Shown: positions 7,717-17,267, counted from the stretch's first letter. The stretch is DNA of 64,000 bases from Carboxydothermus islandicus (GCF_001950325.1 NZ_BDJL01000055.1:44032-108031); one strand, 5' to 3'. Notes: generated from the sequence alone by a model not told the origin. Numbers and translations are program-made.

Positions 7717-10065
7717 TTAAATACCGTATTTTTCTTTAATAGCTTTCCGTACTTTTTCCGCTGTCAACGGTAACGTATTAATGCGTATTCCCAGTGCATT
7801 GTAAAGGGCGTTAGCAATAGCAGGTGCAGTGGGAACCATAACGTGTTCGCCAAATCCACGAGCGCCATAGGGTCCGTCTTCCAAGGGAGTTTCAATAAAG
7901 TCGATAATCATCTCCGGAAGTTCTGCAGCAGTGGCAATCTTGTAGTCCACGAATGATGGATTTAAAAGCTTTCCTTTTTCGTCAAACTTCATTTCCTCAA
8001 ACAATGCCGTGGATAAGCCCTGGATTATCCCCCCCTCCGTTTGAGCTTTAGCTAAATCGGGATTTATCACTTTCCCGATATCATAAACAGCCACAACTTT
8101 CTTCACATCAATCTTACCCGTGTCCACATCTACTTCAATGTCCACCGCCTGTACACCATAGGTCCAGTGCGATACCCCTTTAGGGCTTTGGCCGGTTTCT
8201 TTATCAAAGCTTACCACCCCTTCGGGGATAAATACACCTTTGCCAATTACCGGACCACCCCAGCCGCTACCGTCAGGTAAAGTTAAACCCAGGGCAATAT
8301 CTTTAACCGCGATTTTCCGAGCAGGATCTGCCACAACATAAACATAGCCATCATACACATCTAATTCTTCAAGAGGTACTCCAAAATGTTTAGCTCCCAT
8401 TTCCAAAAGCTGTCTCTTTGCATCCCGGGCGGCACGAATTACAGCATTGCCAGCAGAATAGGTGATACGGCTAGCCACCGTTTGCCATTCATAAGCGGTA
8501 TAGTCGGTATCTGGCTGGCTCACTTTTATCCAATCTTCTGGTACACCAAGCTCTTCAGCACAGATTTGAGCAAGAGCAGTAAAAGCTCCCTGACCTATTT
8601 CCTGCGCGGTTATTAAAAGTGCTACCGTTCCATCATCGTTAAACTTCACAATAGCCGAAGAGGCCGCGTTATTTGGCATTGCCGGTGCTTTAATCATGCA
8701 AGCTAAACCTTTAGCCCGCACTTTTCCACTGGATAGCTCGGGCTTAGGCTCACCTTTTATTTCTTCCCAGCCAATTAGTTCCTTAGCCCGTAAAATACAC
8801 TTTTCAATACCCACATCCTTTAATACCTGACCGGTAGCGTTAGTTGAACCATCCCGCTGAATGTTTTTCAAACGGAATTCAATCGGGTCCATCCCGAGTT
8901 TATGGGCAATCATATCCATATGCTGTTCGATTGCCCAGTGCATTTCACTCATCCCAAAGCCCCTCAAAGGACCGCCGTTTGGCTTGTTGGTATAAACGCA
9001 GTACGAATCGGTCTTCATATATGGAATGTCATAAACCCCGGCGGAAGAATAACCCGCTGCCCGGGTAATGTTCACCCCGTATTCATTGTAAGCACCGGCA
9101 TCCCAAACCATTTCCAGTTCCTGGGCAACAATCCTTCCCTCTTTTGTTACACCGGTCTTAATTTTAGCATACATTCCCTGACGTACAAAAGTATCCCTAA
9201 ACTCTTCTTCCCGGGTAGTTACGTATTTAATTGGTTTGTTTCTTAATTTTAAGGCTAAAGGAATAAGCGGTGCTTCAATGTTAACTCCTGCTTTGGCCCC
9301 AAAGCCTCCACCACAGTAGGGGCCTAAAACTCGGATCTTGGTCATGGGGATTTTCAAGGAATGACTTAATATTTTGCGTACTGCATTGGGAGATTGATTG
9401 GATGACCAGATTGTGAACTTTCCGGTACTGTCACACATCACTATAGCTGTGTGGGTTTCAATGGGGGTATGCTGGATTTGAGGTACGTAGTATTCGCCTT
9501 CAAAGATATAATCGGATTTCGCAAAACCTTCTTCCACATTGCCTTTCCTGATTTTAAAGTGGTTGGAAATATTCGTATCTGGCTTTGGATAAATTGCAGG
9601 AACATGTTCATAATTTTTTAGGTCAGGATGAATTAATGGCGCTCCTTCTTTCATGCCTTCCCTTGGATCCAATACTGCAGGAAGCTCTTCATACTCCACT
9701 TCAATTAATTCAATTGCTTTTTGGGCTATTTCTTCAGACACCGCAGCTACTCCCGCAACAGGTTCGCCATAGTAACGAACTTTATCAACAGCATAAGGAG
9801 TGCGGTCTAAAAGATATAAACCCATCCTCTGAGGAAAATCTTTTCCGGTAACAACCGCTTTTACACCAGGTAATTTTTCTGCTTTGGAAGTATCTATCCG
9901 TATAATCTTGGCATGGGCATATTTACTTCTTAAAATTTTTGCATAAAGCATTGATCCAAATTTTAAATCACCAACATACTTTGCCGAACCGGTTACCTTT
10001 TCCGGCCCATCTTTTCTTTTGACGCTTTTACCAATGTAGGATTCCTTTTTAATCACTTCCTTCAC
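7717..10065 (-). CDS. molybdenum hydroxylase, molybdopterin-binding large subunit (xanthine dehydrogenase family)
   Basis: Catalytic subunit of a heterotrimeric Mo hydroxylase that adds water-derived oxygen to an N-heterocycle. At 782 residues it has the a/b-hammerhead domain (about 20-130) and the two Mo-cofactor domains. Visible motifs are GPYCGGGFGAKAG, GGPLRGFGMSEMHWAIEQ and, near the C-terminus, GARGFGEH with the catalytic Glu. The active-site loop is of the xanthine-dehydrogenase GPLRGFG kind and not the CoxL-type VAYRCSFR loop of aerobic CO dehydrogenase. The gene follows the FeS subunit by 3 bases. Substrate is not determined by sequence; the neighbouring nucleobase permease suggests a purine or pyrimidine, and context (see findings) favours uracil/thymine. 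Confidence 0.92.
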   Translation of the reverse strand: MKEVIKKESYIGKSVKRKDGPEKVTGSAKYVGDLKFGSMLYAKILRSKYAHAKIIRIDTSKAEKLPGVKAVVTGKDFPQRMGLYLLDRTPYAVDKVRYYGEPVAGVAAVSEEIAQKAIELIEVEYEELPAVLDPREGMKEGAPLIHPDLKNYEHVPAIYPKPDTNISNHFKIRKGNVEEGFAKSDYIFEGEYYVPQIQHTPIETHTAIVMCDSTGKFTIWSSNQSPNAVRKILSHSLKIPMTKIRVLGPYCGGGFGAKAGVNIEAPLIPLALKLRNKPIKYVTTREEEFRDTFVRQGMYAKIKTGVTKEGRIVAQELEMVWDAGAYNEYGVNITRAAGYSSAGVYDIPYMKTDSYCVYTNKPNGGPLRGFGMSEMHWAIEQHMDMIAHKLGMDPIEFRLKNIQRDGSTNATGQVLKDVGIEKCILRAKELIGWEEIKGEPKPELSSGKVRAKGLACMIKAPAMPNNAASSAIVKFNDDGTVALLITAQEIGQGAFTALAQICAEELGVPEDWIKVSQPDTDYTAYEWQTVASRITYSAGNAVIRAARDAKRQLLEMGAKHFGVPLEELDVYDGYVYVVADPARKIAVKDIALGLTLPDGSGWGGPVIGKGVFIPEGVVSFDKETGQSPKGVSHWTYGVQAVDIEVDVDTGKIDVKKVVAVYDIGKVINPDLAKAQTEGGIIQGLSTALFEEMKFDEKGKLLNPSFVDYKIATAAELPEMIIDFIETPLEDGPYGARGFGEHVMVPTAPAIANALYNALGIRINTLPLTAEKVRKAIKEKYGI

Positions 10066-10068
10066 CCC

Positions 10069-10536
10069 CTAAACCCGCGCTTTTTGAGCGGCTTTTAATA
10101 CCGCATTCACAATGCGAATGTAACCTGTACAACGGCAAAGATTACCACTTATAGCTTCAATTACTTCTTCTCGAGTAGGATTGGGATTTCTCATTAAAAG
10201 CGCTTTGGCCGACATAATCATTCCCGGGGTACAATAACCACACTGAAGCGCCCCTTCATCAATAAAAGCTTCTTGAACTATGTCTAACTCTTCGTCCTTG
10301 CTTAATCCTTCTACCGTTAATATTTCCGCCCCATCAACTTCTGGAGCCAAAACTAAACAAGCATTCACAGGTTGTCCATTCATAATTACGGTACAAGAAC
10401 CACACTCACCACCACCACAGCCTTCCTTTGCTCCTGTTAAGTCCAATTCTTCTCTTAAAATATCAATCAAGCGGTGGTGGGGATGAACTAACAGCTCGAC
10501 CCACTCATTGTTAACTTTAAAACGAACCGAAATCAT
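10069..10536 (-). CDS. molybdenum hydroxylase, [2Fe-2S] small subunit
   Basis: Electron-transfer subunit of the Mo hydroxylase, 155 residues, full length. The N-terminal plant-type ferredoxin domain carries EGCGGGECGSC, and the C-terminal helical domain carries QCGYCTPG and NLCRCTGY, giving the eight cysteines of the two [2Fe-2S] clusters. It lies between the FAD and Mo subunits, in the usual order. Start ATG at 10536 follows AAAGGTGGGA. Confidence 0.95.
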   Translation of the reverse strand: MISVRFKVNNEWVELLVHPHHRLIDILREELDLTGAKEGCGGGECGSCTVIMNGQPVNACLVLAPEVDGAEILTVEGLSKDEELDIVQEAFIDEGALQCGYCTPGMIMSAKALLMRNPNPTREEVIEAISGNLCRCTGYIRIVNAVLKAAQKARV

Positions 10537-10551
10537 CTCTATCCCACCTTT

Positions 10552-11394
10552 CTATAAATTGGCTAAGGCTTGTTTCACCGCCCGGTAAGTTAAGGTTTCA
10601 ACCAGGTCCAACCGATACTCTTTACTGGCACGGATGTCATCTATAGGTGAACACTCCTCCCGGGCAATGCGGGCCGCTTCTCTAATGGTTTGGTCAAATT
10701 TCTTACCTCTTAAAAATTGTTCCGCTTTTCTGGCCCTAATTGGAGTTGGTGCCACTGCCCCCAGAGCGATTCTTACATCATCGTTATCAAAAACAAGAGC
10801 CGCAACCCCCACAATGGCTAAGTCTACCGCTTTTGTCCGGGCAAACTTGATATAACTACCGCCAGCCTTTCCCTGATAATATGGAAGTTTTATCTGATAT
10901 AATATTTCATTGGATTTTAAAACCGTCTTCCCAGGTCCTACAAAAAATTCCGTTGCAGGGATTTCTCTAAAGCCTTCCGGCCCATAGGCAATCATTACCG
11001 CTTCATACACCAGAAGAGCTGGAGCAGTATCAGCTAGGGGAGAAGCGTTACAGACGTTGCCACCAATAGTAGCCCGGTTTCTTATTTGATATGAACCTAA
11101 CGCATGGGCTCCTTCTCCTAATACCCTGAATTTTTCAATTATTACTTTATTTCTTACAATTTCGTTCATAGTAGTGGCAGCACCAATATAAACCCCGTCT
11201 TCCCGTGCTGTAATACCGCTAATTCCATCAATTCCCTTTATATCGACCACTCTTTTGGGTTCTAAAAGCCTATCTTTTATTCGCACAATTAAATCAGTCC
11301 CACCTGCCATAACTTTTACCCGGTCATCTCCTGATAGGAGCATTACTGCCTCGTCCAATGTCCGGGCTTTAACGTACTCAAAAGGAGTTAACAT
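10552..11394 (-). CDS. molybdenum hydroxylase, FAD-binding medium subunit
   Basis: Passes electrons from the FeS clusters to NAD+ or another acceptor. The 280-residue protein shows the FAD-binding signatures MAGGTDLIVRIKD near residue 30 and TIGGNVCNASPLAD near 105, then the CO-dehydrogenase flavoprotein C-terminal domain (ALGAVAPTPIRARKAE). ATG at 11394 follows GAGGAGGGAGAC. A 133-base gap separates it from oadB upstream; I see no convincing promoter or terminator there, so the hydroxylase genes may be cotranscribed with the upstream operon. Confidence 0.94.
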   Translation of the reverse strand: MLTPFEYVKARTLDEAVMLLSGDDRVKVMAGGTDLIVRIKDRLLEPKRVVDIKGIDGISGITAREDGVYIGAATTMNEIVRNKVIIEKFRVLGEGAHALGSYQIRNRATIGGNVCNASPLADTAPALLVYEAVMIAYGPEGFREIPATEFFVGPGKTVLKSNEILYQIKLPYYQGKAGGSYIKFARTKAVDLAIVGVAALVFDNDDVRIALGAVAPTPIRARKAEQFLRGKKFDQTIREAARIAREECSPIDDIRASKEYRLDLVETLTYRAVKQALANL

Positions 11395-11527
11395 TGTCTC
11401 CCTCCTCGTGAAATTTTGAAAAAATTGTCGAAATATTTCTAAGTAATTAAGATTCTTCGTTAAAGGTTAAATCCCTTTATAACTATTCACAAATAAATCT
11501 AACTATTTTTGAAATTTTTTTAAACTA

Positions 11528-12658
11528 CTACCCAAGTACTGTTAAGAGCACTCCGGCGGCTATAGCCGACCCGATTACTCCGGCCACATTGGGCCCCATG
11601 GCATGCATTAAAAGGAAGTTTGTCGGATTGGCTTCCTGCCCAACCTTCTGGGATACCCTGGCCGCCATTGGTACCGCCGAAACTCCCGCCGAACCAATTA
11701 AGGGGTTAATCTTTCCGCCCGAAAGTTTATACATTAATTTACCCATCAAAATCCCGCCGGCAGTGCTAAAGGAAAAGGCAATCAAGCCCAAAACTATAAT
11801 CTCCAAAGTTTTTACCGTTAAAAATGTTTCGGCTTTAGCTGTAGCTCCAACAGTTAGGCCCAAAAAAATAGTAATAATGTTTATTAGCTCATTTTGTGCA
11901 GTTTTAGATAACCGTTCCACTACCCCTGCTTCCCGAATAAGGTTTCCAAACATCAAACAAGCTATTAAGGCCGAAGCAGAAGGTACCAAAAGAACACAAA
12001 GAATAGTTACAATAATCGGAAATAAAATTCTTTCGGTTTTCGAAACTTCTCTTAATTGCTCCATCACCGTTTCCCGTTCTTTTTGTGTAGTTAAAAGTTT
12101 CATTATAGGCGGCTGAATAATCGGAATTAAAGCCATATAAGAGTACGCTGCCAGTGCGACAGAACTTAAAAGTTCCGGAGCTAATCTCGAAGTTAGATAA
12201 ATAGCGGTAGGTCCGTCAGCCCCGCCAATAATCCCGATCGAAGCAGCCTGCGCCGGAGTAAAGCCAAGCAAAAGTGCACCCATAAAGGTGATAAAGATAC
12301 CTAACTGGGCTGCCGCCCCCAAAAGAAAGGTAATAGGGTTAGCAATAAGCGGACCAAAATCGGTAAGAGCTCCCACCCCTAAAAAGATCAGCGGAGGATA
12401 AATCCCCAGCTTGACACCCTGATAGAGGTAGTAAAATAAGCCTCCTGGTTGACCGTTAGCAGGAGGGTCAAAAATCCCTGTAATCGGTAGATTGGAAATA
12501 AGCATACCAAAACCAATAGGCATTAAAAGAAGCGGTTCGTATTCTTTTTTAATAGCAAGATAAAGAACAATCAGCGCGATAACAATCATTACTCCGTTTT
12601 GCCATTTAAAAGCGGTAAAACCGGTAGTAGCTAAAAGGCTTGCTATTTTATCCAGCAT
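11528..12658 (-). CDS. Na+-translocating decarboxylase, beta subunit (membrane pump)
   Basis: Integral membrane subunit of the OadB/MmdB/GcdB family that decarboxylates carboxybiotin and exports Na+. It has 376 residues with many hydrophobic segments. Conserved regions include [15 protein letters not shown] with the essential Asp, [16 protein letters not shown], and [21 protein letters not shown] near the C-terminus. It follows the biotin-carrier gene by 11 bases, with site GGAGTTGAG. Expected output is about two Na+ moved per CO2 released. Confidence 0.95.
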   Translation of the reverse strand: MLDKIASLLATTGFTAFKWQNGVMIVIALIVLYLAIKKEYEPLLLMPIGFGMLISNLPITGIFDPPANGQPGGLFYYLYQGVKLGIYPPLIFLGVGALTDFGPLIANPITFLLGAAAQLGIFITFMGALLLGFTPAQAASIGIIGGADGPTAIYLTSRLAPELLSSVALAAYSYMALIPIIQPPIMKLLTTQKERETVMEQLREVSKTERILFPIIVTILCVLLVPSASALIACLMFGNLIREAGVVERLSKTAQNELINIITIFLGLTVGATAKAETFLTVKTLEIIVLGLIAFSFSTAGGILMGKLMYKLSGGKINPLIGSAGVSAVPMAARVSQKVGQEANPTNFLLMHAMGPNVAGVIGSAIAAGVLLTVLG

Positions 12659-12669
12659 GTTCTCAACTC

Positions 12670-13059
12670 CTATTCAAGGATTACCAGTATTTCTCCGGCC
12701 GCTACCGATTGTCCGGAAGTCACCAGAATTTCTTTAATAACTCCTTCCACCGAGGCCATGATTTCGTTTTCCATCTTCATGGCTTCTAAGATTAACACAA
12801 CATCGCCCCGTTTAACCTTTTGGCCCGGAGATACAAGAATTCGTTGCACAACTCCAGGAATTGGAGCTTTAATTTCCTTGCCCGCTGCGGTTGGAACAGA
12901 TGGAGGTGGGGAAGAAGGAAGCGTTTTTGCCTTAGGTGCTTCTGGTACCGGTGCAGCAACTGCAACTTCCTGGTATGAAACCACTGCTGGACTCCCTCCT
13001 ACTTCTTCAACCATGACATCATAAACCTTGCCGTTAACCGTTATTTTTAGCTGGCGCAT
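12670..13059 (-). CDS. biotin carrier subunit of the Na+-pumping decarboxylase
   Basis: Carries CO2 as carboxybiotin from the carboxyltransferase to the membrane pump. The 129-residue protein has a short N-terminal domain ([15 protein letters not shown]), an Ala/Pro-rich flexible linker at about 30-60, and a biotinyl domain with the EAMKMENEI acceptor lysine about 35 residues from the end. This is the MmdC-like free-standing arrangement. It is translationally tight with the delta/gamma gene upstream (1 base apart). Confidence 0.95.
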   Translation of the reverse strand: MRQLKITVNGKVYDVMVEEVGGSPAVVSYQEVAVAAPVPEAPKAKTLPSSPPPSVPTAAGKEIKAPIPGVVQRILVSPGQKVKRGDVVLILEAMKMENEIMASVEGVIKEILVTSGQSVAAGEILVILE

Positions 13060-13060
13060 T

Positions 13061-13369
13061 TTAGTTCCCTCCTAATTGATGATATTTCCAGAGTGGATTA
13101 ACTTGATCCTTTGGATTAAAACCTGAGGATTTTGTATTTTCTTCTAAGTAGACATACGCCGCTGCAGCTAAAATCACAGCCAAATTGTCGTCTTCCGCAG
13201 AAACCTTACTAATATTTTCAGCGGAACTCCTTACTTCAGAAGGTTTTTTTTTAGCAAAAAGATACTTAAAGCTGCTCATAACCAGGGTTAACACAATTAG
13301 AGCCAGAAATACCACACCCATTCCCAAAACGGTCATTTCCAGCCCCAGCCAAACCCGTTCAACCATCAT
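13061..13369 (-). CDS. small membrane subunit of the Na+-pumping decarboxylase (OadG/MmdD type)
   Basis: An assembly/stability subunit with one N-terminal membrane helix (residues about 8-30, LEMTVLGMGVVFLALIVLTL) and a short soluble tail. The 102-residue length and the VWLGLEMTVLGMGVVF opening fit the OadG family. It lies between the carboxyltransferase and biotin-carrier genes, as in methylmalonyl-CoA decarboxylase operons. AAGGAGG precedes tandem ATG codons; the first is used here. Confidence 0.88.
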   Translation of the reverse strand: MMVERVWLGLEMTVLGMGVVFLALIVLTLVMSSFKYLFAKKKPSEVRSSAENISKVSAEDDNLAVILAAAAYVYLEENTKSSGFNPKDQVNPLWKYHQLGGN

Positions 13370-13380
13370 AAGATTCCTCC

Positions 13381-14919
13381 TTAAAGCGGTATATTGCCGT
13401 GTTTTTTGGGGCTTTTCTTGATCTTTTTGCTTTTTAAGAACTTAAACCCGGCTAAAATTTGGTTTCTAAGCTCGGCCGGTTCTACAATAATATCTACAAT
13501 TCCCTTGCTTGCAGCATAGTAGGGGTTGCCAAAAAGCTCAATAAACTCGCTGATTTTTTCCTGTCGAAAGTCCTCGGGATTTTCAGCGTTTTTGATCTCA
13601 TCGCGATACAGAATGTTTACCGCCGCATCAGCTCCTACAACGCCAATATCAGCGGTAGGAAGAGCAATGGTTAAATCAGCACCAAGATTTTTACTGCACA
13701 TAGCAATATAACCGCCACCATAGGCTTTTCTTAAAATTACCGTTATTTTGGGTACAGTGGCTTCTCCATAAGCATAAAGTACCTTTGCCCCATGGCGAAT
13801 TATGCCAGCATGCTCCTGCCATACCCCGGGCAAATAACCGGGAATATCTTCTAAAGTTAAGAGGGGAATGTTAAAAGCATCGCAAAAACGAATAAACCGG
13901 GAAGCTTTGTTAGAAGCATCAATATCAAGGCAGCCTGCTTTTACTTTCGGTTGATTGGCAATAACCCCAACAGTTTCGCCGCCAATTCTTATAAAACCAA
14001 TTACAATATTGGGAGCAAATAGAGCCTGCACTTCAAAAAATCTACCAAAATCGGCAATGGCTTTAATTACTTCCCGTACGTCATAAACTTTTGTCGGCTG
14101 GACAGGGATAAGCGAATTTAACTCCAAAACCCGGCGGTAGCCTTCTTCCGCCGCTACAGGCGGGCTTTCCAGATAATTGGCCGGAAGATAGGATAATAAC
14201 TCCTTGACAATCTTCACCGCTTCCTGCTCACTTTCGGCGTAAAAATGGGCAACACCGCTTATTTGGTTGTGAATTAAAGCACCTCCCAAACTCTCCCCGT
14301 CGACTTCCTCGCCAGTTACCTCTTTAATAACTTGGGGTCCGGTAATAAACATGTTAGAACCTTTTATCATCACGATAAAATCGGTTAGCGCCGGAGAATA
14401 AACTGCTCCTCCGGCACAAGGACCTCCTATTACCGAAATCTGCGGAATAATGCCAGAAGCATCAATATTATGGGCAAAAATTTTGCTGTAACCTTCTAAA
14501 GCTTCTATACCCTCCTGAATTCGGGCGCCCCCGGAATCGTTTAACGAAATAAAAGGTACACCCATTTCCTGTGCCATTTTTATAGCCCGGCAGATTTTAT
14601 CGGCATGCATTGAACCTACCGAACCACCCTGAACCGTAAAGTCCTGAGCAGCTACTACAACTCGACGTCCGTTCACCGTCCCATAACCCGTTACTACTCC
14701 ATCCCCTGGAAGGGGTTCCGTTAAGCCAAAATTTTTTGCCCGTTGCTCAGCAAAAAGTCCTATTTCCACAAAGCTTCCAGGATCAAGAAAAAGGTCAATC
14801 CTTTCCCGAGCAGTTAACTTTCCGCGATTATGCTGGGCAACAACCTTTTCTTTTCCTCCACCGGCTTTATACTTCTTTTCTTTCTCTTTTAATGCTTGGA
14901 TTAGCTTTTCCATATCCAT
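13381..14919 (-). CDS. mmdA: acyl-CoA decarboxylase alpha subunit (methylmalonyl-CoA/malonyl-CoA carboxyltransferase)
   Basis: Carboxyltransferase that moves CO2 from methylmalonyl-CoA (or a related carboxyacyl-CoA) to biotin. About 512 residues, with N-terminal and C-terminal crotonase-like halves: LTARERIDLFLDPGSF, DFTVQGGSVGSMHADK and SGGARIQEG in the first, and TLEDIPGYLPGVWQEH and AYGGGYIAMCSK in the second. These match the MmdA/PccB family. The frame opens at 14937, but ATG at 14919 has GGGGGAATATTC upstream and is preferred. Within this island it probably acts on malonyl-CoA or methylmalonyl-CoA from a catabolic route, because no mutase or epimerase genes are adjacent. Confidence 0.92.
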   Translation of the reverse strand: MDMEKLIQALKEKEKKYKAGGGKEKVVAQHNRGKLTARERIDLFLDPGSFVEIGLFAEQRAKNFGLTEPLPGDGVVTGYGTVNGRRVVVAAQDFTVQGGSVGSMHADKICRAIKMAQEMGVPFISLNDSGGARIQEGIEALEGYSKIFAHNIDASGIIPQISVIGGPCAGGAVYSPALTDFIVMIKGSNMFITGPQVIKEVTGEEVDGESLGGALIHNQISGVAHFYAESEQEAVKIVKELLSYLPANYLESPPVAAEEGYRRVLELNSLIPVQPTKVYDVREVIKAIADFGRFFEVQALFAPNIVIGFIRIGGETVGVIANQPKVKAGCLDIDASNKASRFIRFCDAFNIPLLTLEDIPGYLPGVWQEHAGIIRHGAKVLYAYGEATVPKITVILRKAYGGGYIAMCSKNLGADLTIALPTADIGVVGADAAVNILYRDEIKNAENPEDFRQEKISEFIELFGNPYYAASKGIVDIIVEPAELRNQILAGFKFLKSKKIKKSPKKHGNIPL

Positions 14920-14933
14920 TGAATATTCCCCCA

Positions 14934-15410
14934 TCATTTAAAAGTTACCACTTCTTCTAATGGCTTACGGGCAGGTTTTTCCGGAAGTTCAGCAATTTCC
15001 CCCACAGGTATTAAACAAACAATTTTTTCCTCATTACCAACCTCGAGAAGTTTCTTAGCTACTTCCTGGTTAAAAGACTTTATCCAGCAGCTTCCAAGCC
15101 CTTCCCCCCAAGCAGCAAGCATTAAGTTTTCAGCAGCTAATGCAACATCAATTTCGTATCCCGGTACAGTACAGATCATAGCAAAAACCACTGCAGCATC
15201 TTTAATAAACTGCTGTTCACATGCTTCTTCTACAAGTTTATTTTTAAGGGCTTTATTGGTAACGACGATAAAACGCCAGTTTTGCCGGTTATTAGCCGAG
15301 GGAGCATTAATTGCCGCCGTTAAAAGCTTTAGAATTGTGTCCTTGGGTAACTCTGATGGCTTAAAATTTCGAATACTTCTTCTCTCTATTATTGCTTGAT
15401 ATAGTTCCAT
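14934..15410 (-). CDS. nitroreductase-family FMN protein
   Basis: A 158-residue FMN-binding oxidoreductase of the nitroreductase fold. Visible are the N-terminal IIERRSIRNFKP, PSANNRQNWRFIVV, and AAENLMLAAWGEGLGSCWI. The start is set to ATG 15410, which shares one base with the stop of the amidase gene and has GGGGAGGAAC upstream; the frame begins 21 bases earlier. Substrate unknown. A member of this family (RutE) acts in one known pyrimidine-degradation route, so its presence here has precedent, but direct orthology is not claimed. Confidence 0.85.
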   Translation of the reverse strand: MELYQAIIERRSIRNFKPSELPKDTILKLLTAAINAPSANNRQNWRFIVVTNKALKNKLVEEACEQQFIKDAAVVFAMICTVPGYEIDVALAAENLMLAAWGEGLGSCWIKSFNQEVAKKLLEVGNEEKIVCLIPVGEIAELPEKPARKPLEEVVTFK

Positions 15411-16315
15411 TATTGTTCCTCCCCTTTCCAATACGGTATTCTTTTTGCTGGTTCAAAACGAGATTTACCTTTTGTTAAAATATCTTTATATGCTTTTAAG
15501 TTGCGATCTTCCAAGTGGTCAAAAATCATCGGTGCTTTTGTCCCGTAACTTACGTATTTTAAAGGTTCTGGATTTAATTTGGCACTTATAATTTCCTCTC
15601 CACCCCGGGCTAAAGCAAGTTTTTGAGCAATTGGAGAAATAATCATACTATGTCCGAAATAATAATTGTTTCCAGCATCAGGTCCCACAGCGTTTACAGC
15701 TATTAAGTAAATGTGGTTATCATACGCCCGAGCCATATTGGTTAGTTCCCAGATCTCATAACTTCGAAGTAAAGCCGAAGGCCGCACGATTATTTCGGCA
15801 CCTTTTAAAGCTAATACCCGGGAAAGTTCAGGAAAATCTCCATCATAACAAATAATCATCCCTATGTCCCCAAGCTTGGTCTTCACCACCACCGGCTCTT
15901 CTCCGGGAGTGGTCCAGCCACCGCCACCAATTCTCTCGGTGGGAAAAGGATGGGTTTTCCGGTATACCCCGAGAGTTTGCCCCTCATCATCAATTAACAC
16001 TGCCGAATTATAAATCAGTGGAAATTCCGAACCCCGCTCGTAAAAGGAAATTACCGCATGTACCCGAGATTTTCGGCACTGAGTAGCAATCTTCTCTATA
16101 TAAGGGTTGTCTAAAGGTTGAGCTATCTTCTGGTAAATTTCCAGTAAAGGTAAAGCCGGGGTAAAACCAGATAAAACCGATTCCGGAAAAACTGCCAAAT
16201 CCGCCTTATGCTCTTTTTTGGCTTTTTTTAGCCAGGCACATACCTTTTCCGTATTTTTTTCCAAATCATTGGGGGTTATAGCAATTTGTACTCCCGCAGC
16301 TATAAAAGGTATCAT
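15410..16315 (-). CDS. nitrilase-superfamily carbon-nitrogen hydrolase (amidase / ureido-hydrolase type)
   Basis: Hydrolyses a C-N bond with a Glu-Lys-Cys triad: VFPESVLSGF (Glu), YRKTHPFPTE (Lys) and MIICYDGDFPE (Cys) are all present in about 302 residues. The family includes omega-amidases acting on monoamides of dicarboxylates and beta-ureidopropionase. The frame opens with GTG at 16324, but ATG 16315 has GAGGTGA at good spacing and is chosen. Neighbours are carbamate kinase upstream and the nitroreductase downstream (1-base overlap). By context it could release ammonia from malonamate; that is inference. Confidence 0.88.
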   Translation of the reverse strand: MIPFIAAGVQIAITPNDLEKNTEKVCAWLKKAKKEHKADLAVFPESVLSGFTPALPLLEIYQKIAQPLDNPYIEKIATQCRKSRVHAVISFYERGSEFPLIYNSAVLIDDEGQTLGVYRKTHPFPTERIGGGGWTTPGEEPVVVKTKLGDIGMIICYDGDFPELSRVLALKGAEIIVRPSALLRSYEIWELTNMARAYDNHIYLIAVNAVGPDAGNNYYFGHSMIISPIAQKLALARGGEEIISAKLNPEPLKYVSYGTKAPMIFDHLEDRNLKAYKDILTKGKSRFEPAKRIPYWKGEEQ

Positions 16316-16320
16316 TCCAA

Positions 16321-17256
16321 TCACCTCGTTATGGTAGTTCCCGCTTTACCTTCCACCGCACTTAAGGCTTCTTCCAGTAAACCAATTACCGCCTTTTTCC
16401 CACCTGCTTTAACAAAATCAATAGCAGCTCTAATTTTTGGTCCCATACTGCCAGGAGGAAAATGGCCTTCCCGGTAATATTGTTCCGCCTCTTCCACTGT
16501 CATCTTATCCAACTGTTTTTCATTTGGTTTACCAAAATTTATCGCTACCTTGGGAACACCGGTTAGTAAAAACAATATATCGGCATTAACTTCCAGAGCA
16601 AGCTTTAAGGCTGCCAGGTCTTTATCAATGACTCCATCTACACCATAAAGTTCACCATCTTTTTCCATAACCGGTATTCCACCACCACCCGCCGCTACAA
16701 CTATCATATCCTGCTCTAACGCTTTTTTTATTGCCCGGGCTTCCACAATGCGCAGGGGCACCGGTGAGGGAACCACCCGTCGCCAGCCGCGCCCGCTATC
16801 TTCTACCATGTGGTAGCCTTGCTGGGCAATGAGCTTTTTCGCTTCTTCTTCCGTATAAAAAGGTCCAATTGGTTTGGTAGGATTGGTAAAAGCGAGATCA
16901 TTAGGATCTACCACTACCTGCGTTATCATCGTAATAATATCTTTATCGATTCCTGCTTTTTTCAGGCTGTTTTTTAACTGCTGCTGGAGACCCAGGCCTA
17001 ACGAACCCTGGGTATTGGAAACACAAACATAAAGAGGCATAGCCGGAACAACTTCCTTAGCCAGTTCATTTTTAATAAGGAGGTTTCCTACTTGCGGACC
17101 ATTGCCGTGTACTAAAACGAGCCGGTGGCCTTTTGCCACCAGCTCGACCAGTTGATCTGTTACCTTCCGGATATTTTTGACCTGTTCGGCAAAGGTCCCC
17201 TTTTCATTAGGCTTGGTTATGGCATTACCGCCAATGGCGAGGACCAGAGTTGCCAT
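16321..17256 (-). CDS. arcC: carbamate kinase
   Basis: Makes ATP from carbamoyl phosphate and ADP, releasing carbamate that decays to NH3 and CO2. The 311-residue protein has the amino-acid-kinase motifs LAIGGNAI at the N-terminus, LVHGNGPQVGN near residue 50, the long insertion GRGWRRVVPSP near 160, VAAGGGGIPV near 210 and PPGSMGPKIRAAIDF near 275. In E. coli the corresponding gene (allK) sits with allFGH and harvests energy from ureide breakdown; the same pairing is seen here. Confidence 0.96.
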   Translation of the reverse strand: MATLVLAIGGNAITKPNEKGTFAEQVKNIRKVTDQLVELVAKGHRLVLVHGNGPQVGNLLIKNELAKEVVPAMPLYVCVSNTQGSLGLGLQQQLKNSLKKAGIDKDIITMITQVVVDPNDLAFTNPTKPIGPFYTEEEAKKLIAQQGYHMVEDSGRGWRRVVPSPVPLRIVEARAIKKALEQDMIVVAAGGGGIPVMEKDGELYGVDGVIDKDLAALKLALEVNADILFLLTGVPKVAINFGKPNEKQLDKMTVEEAEQYYREGHFPPGSMGPKIRAAIDFVKAGGKKAVIGLLEEALSAVEGKAGTTITR

Positions 17257-17267
17257 TTTCCTTCCTC

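Noticed and set aside
7717-11394. Aerobic-type carbon monoxide dehydrogenase (coxMSL)
   Set aside because: The three-subunit layout is shared, but the large subunit has the GPLRGFG xanthine-dehydrogenase-type loop and no VAYRCSFR motif, and the neighbours concern nucleobases.
11589-12116. 175-codon open frame on the plus strand
   Set aside because: Antisense to the decarboxylase beta subunit, no ribosome site and no recognisable motif.
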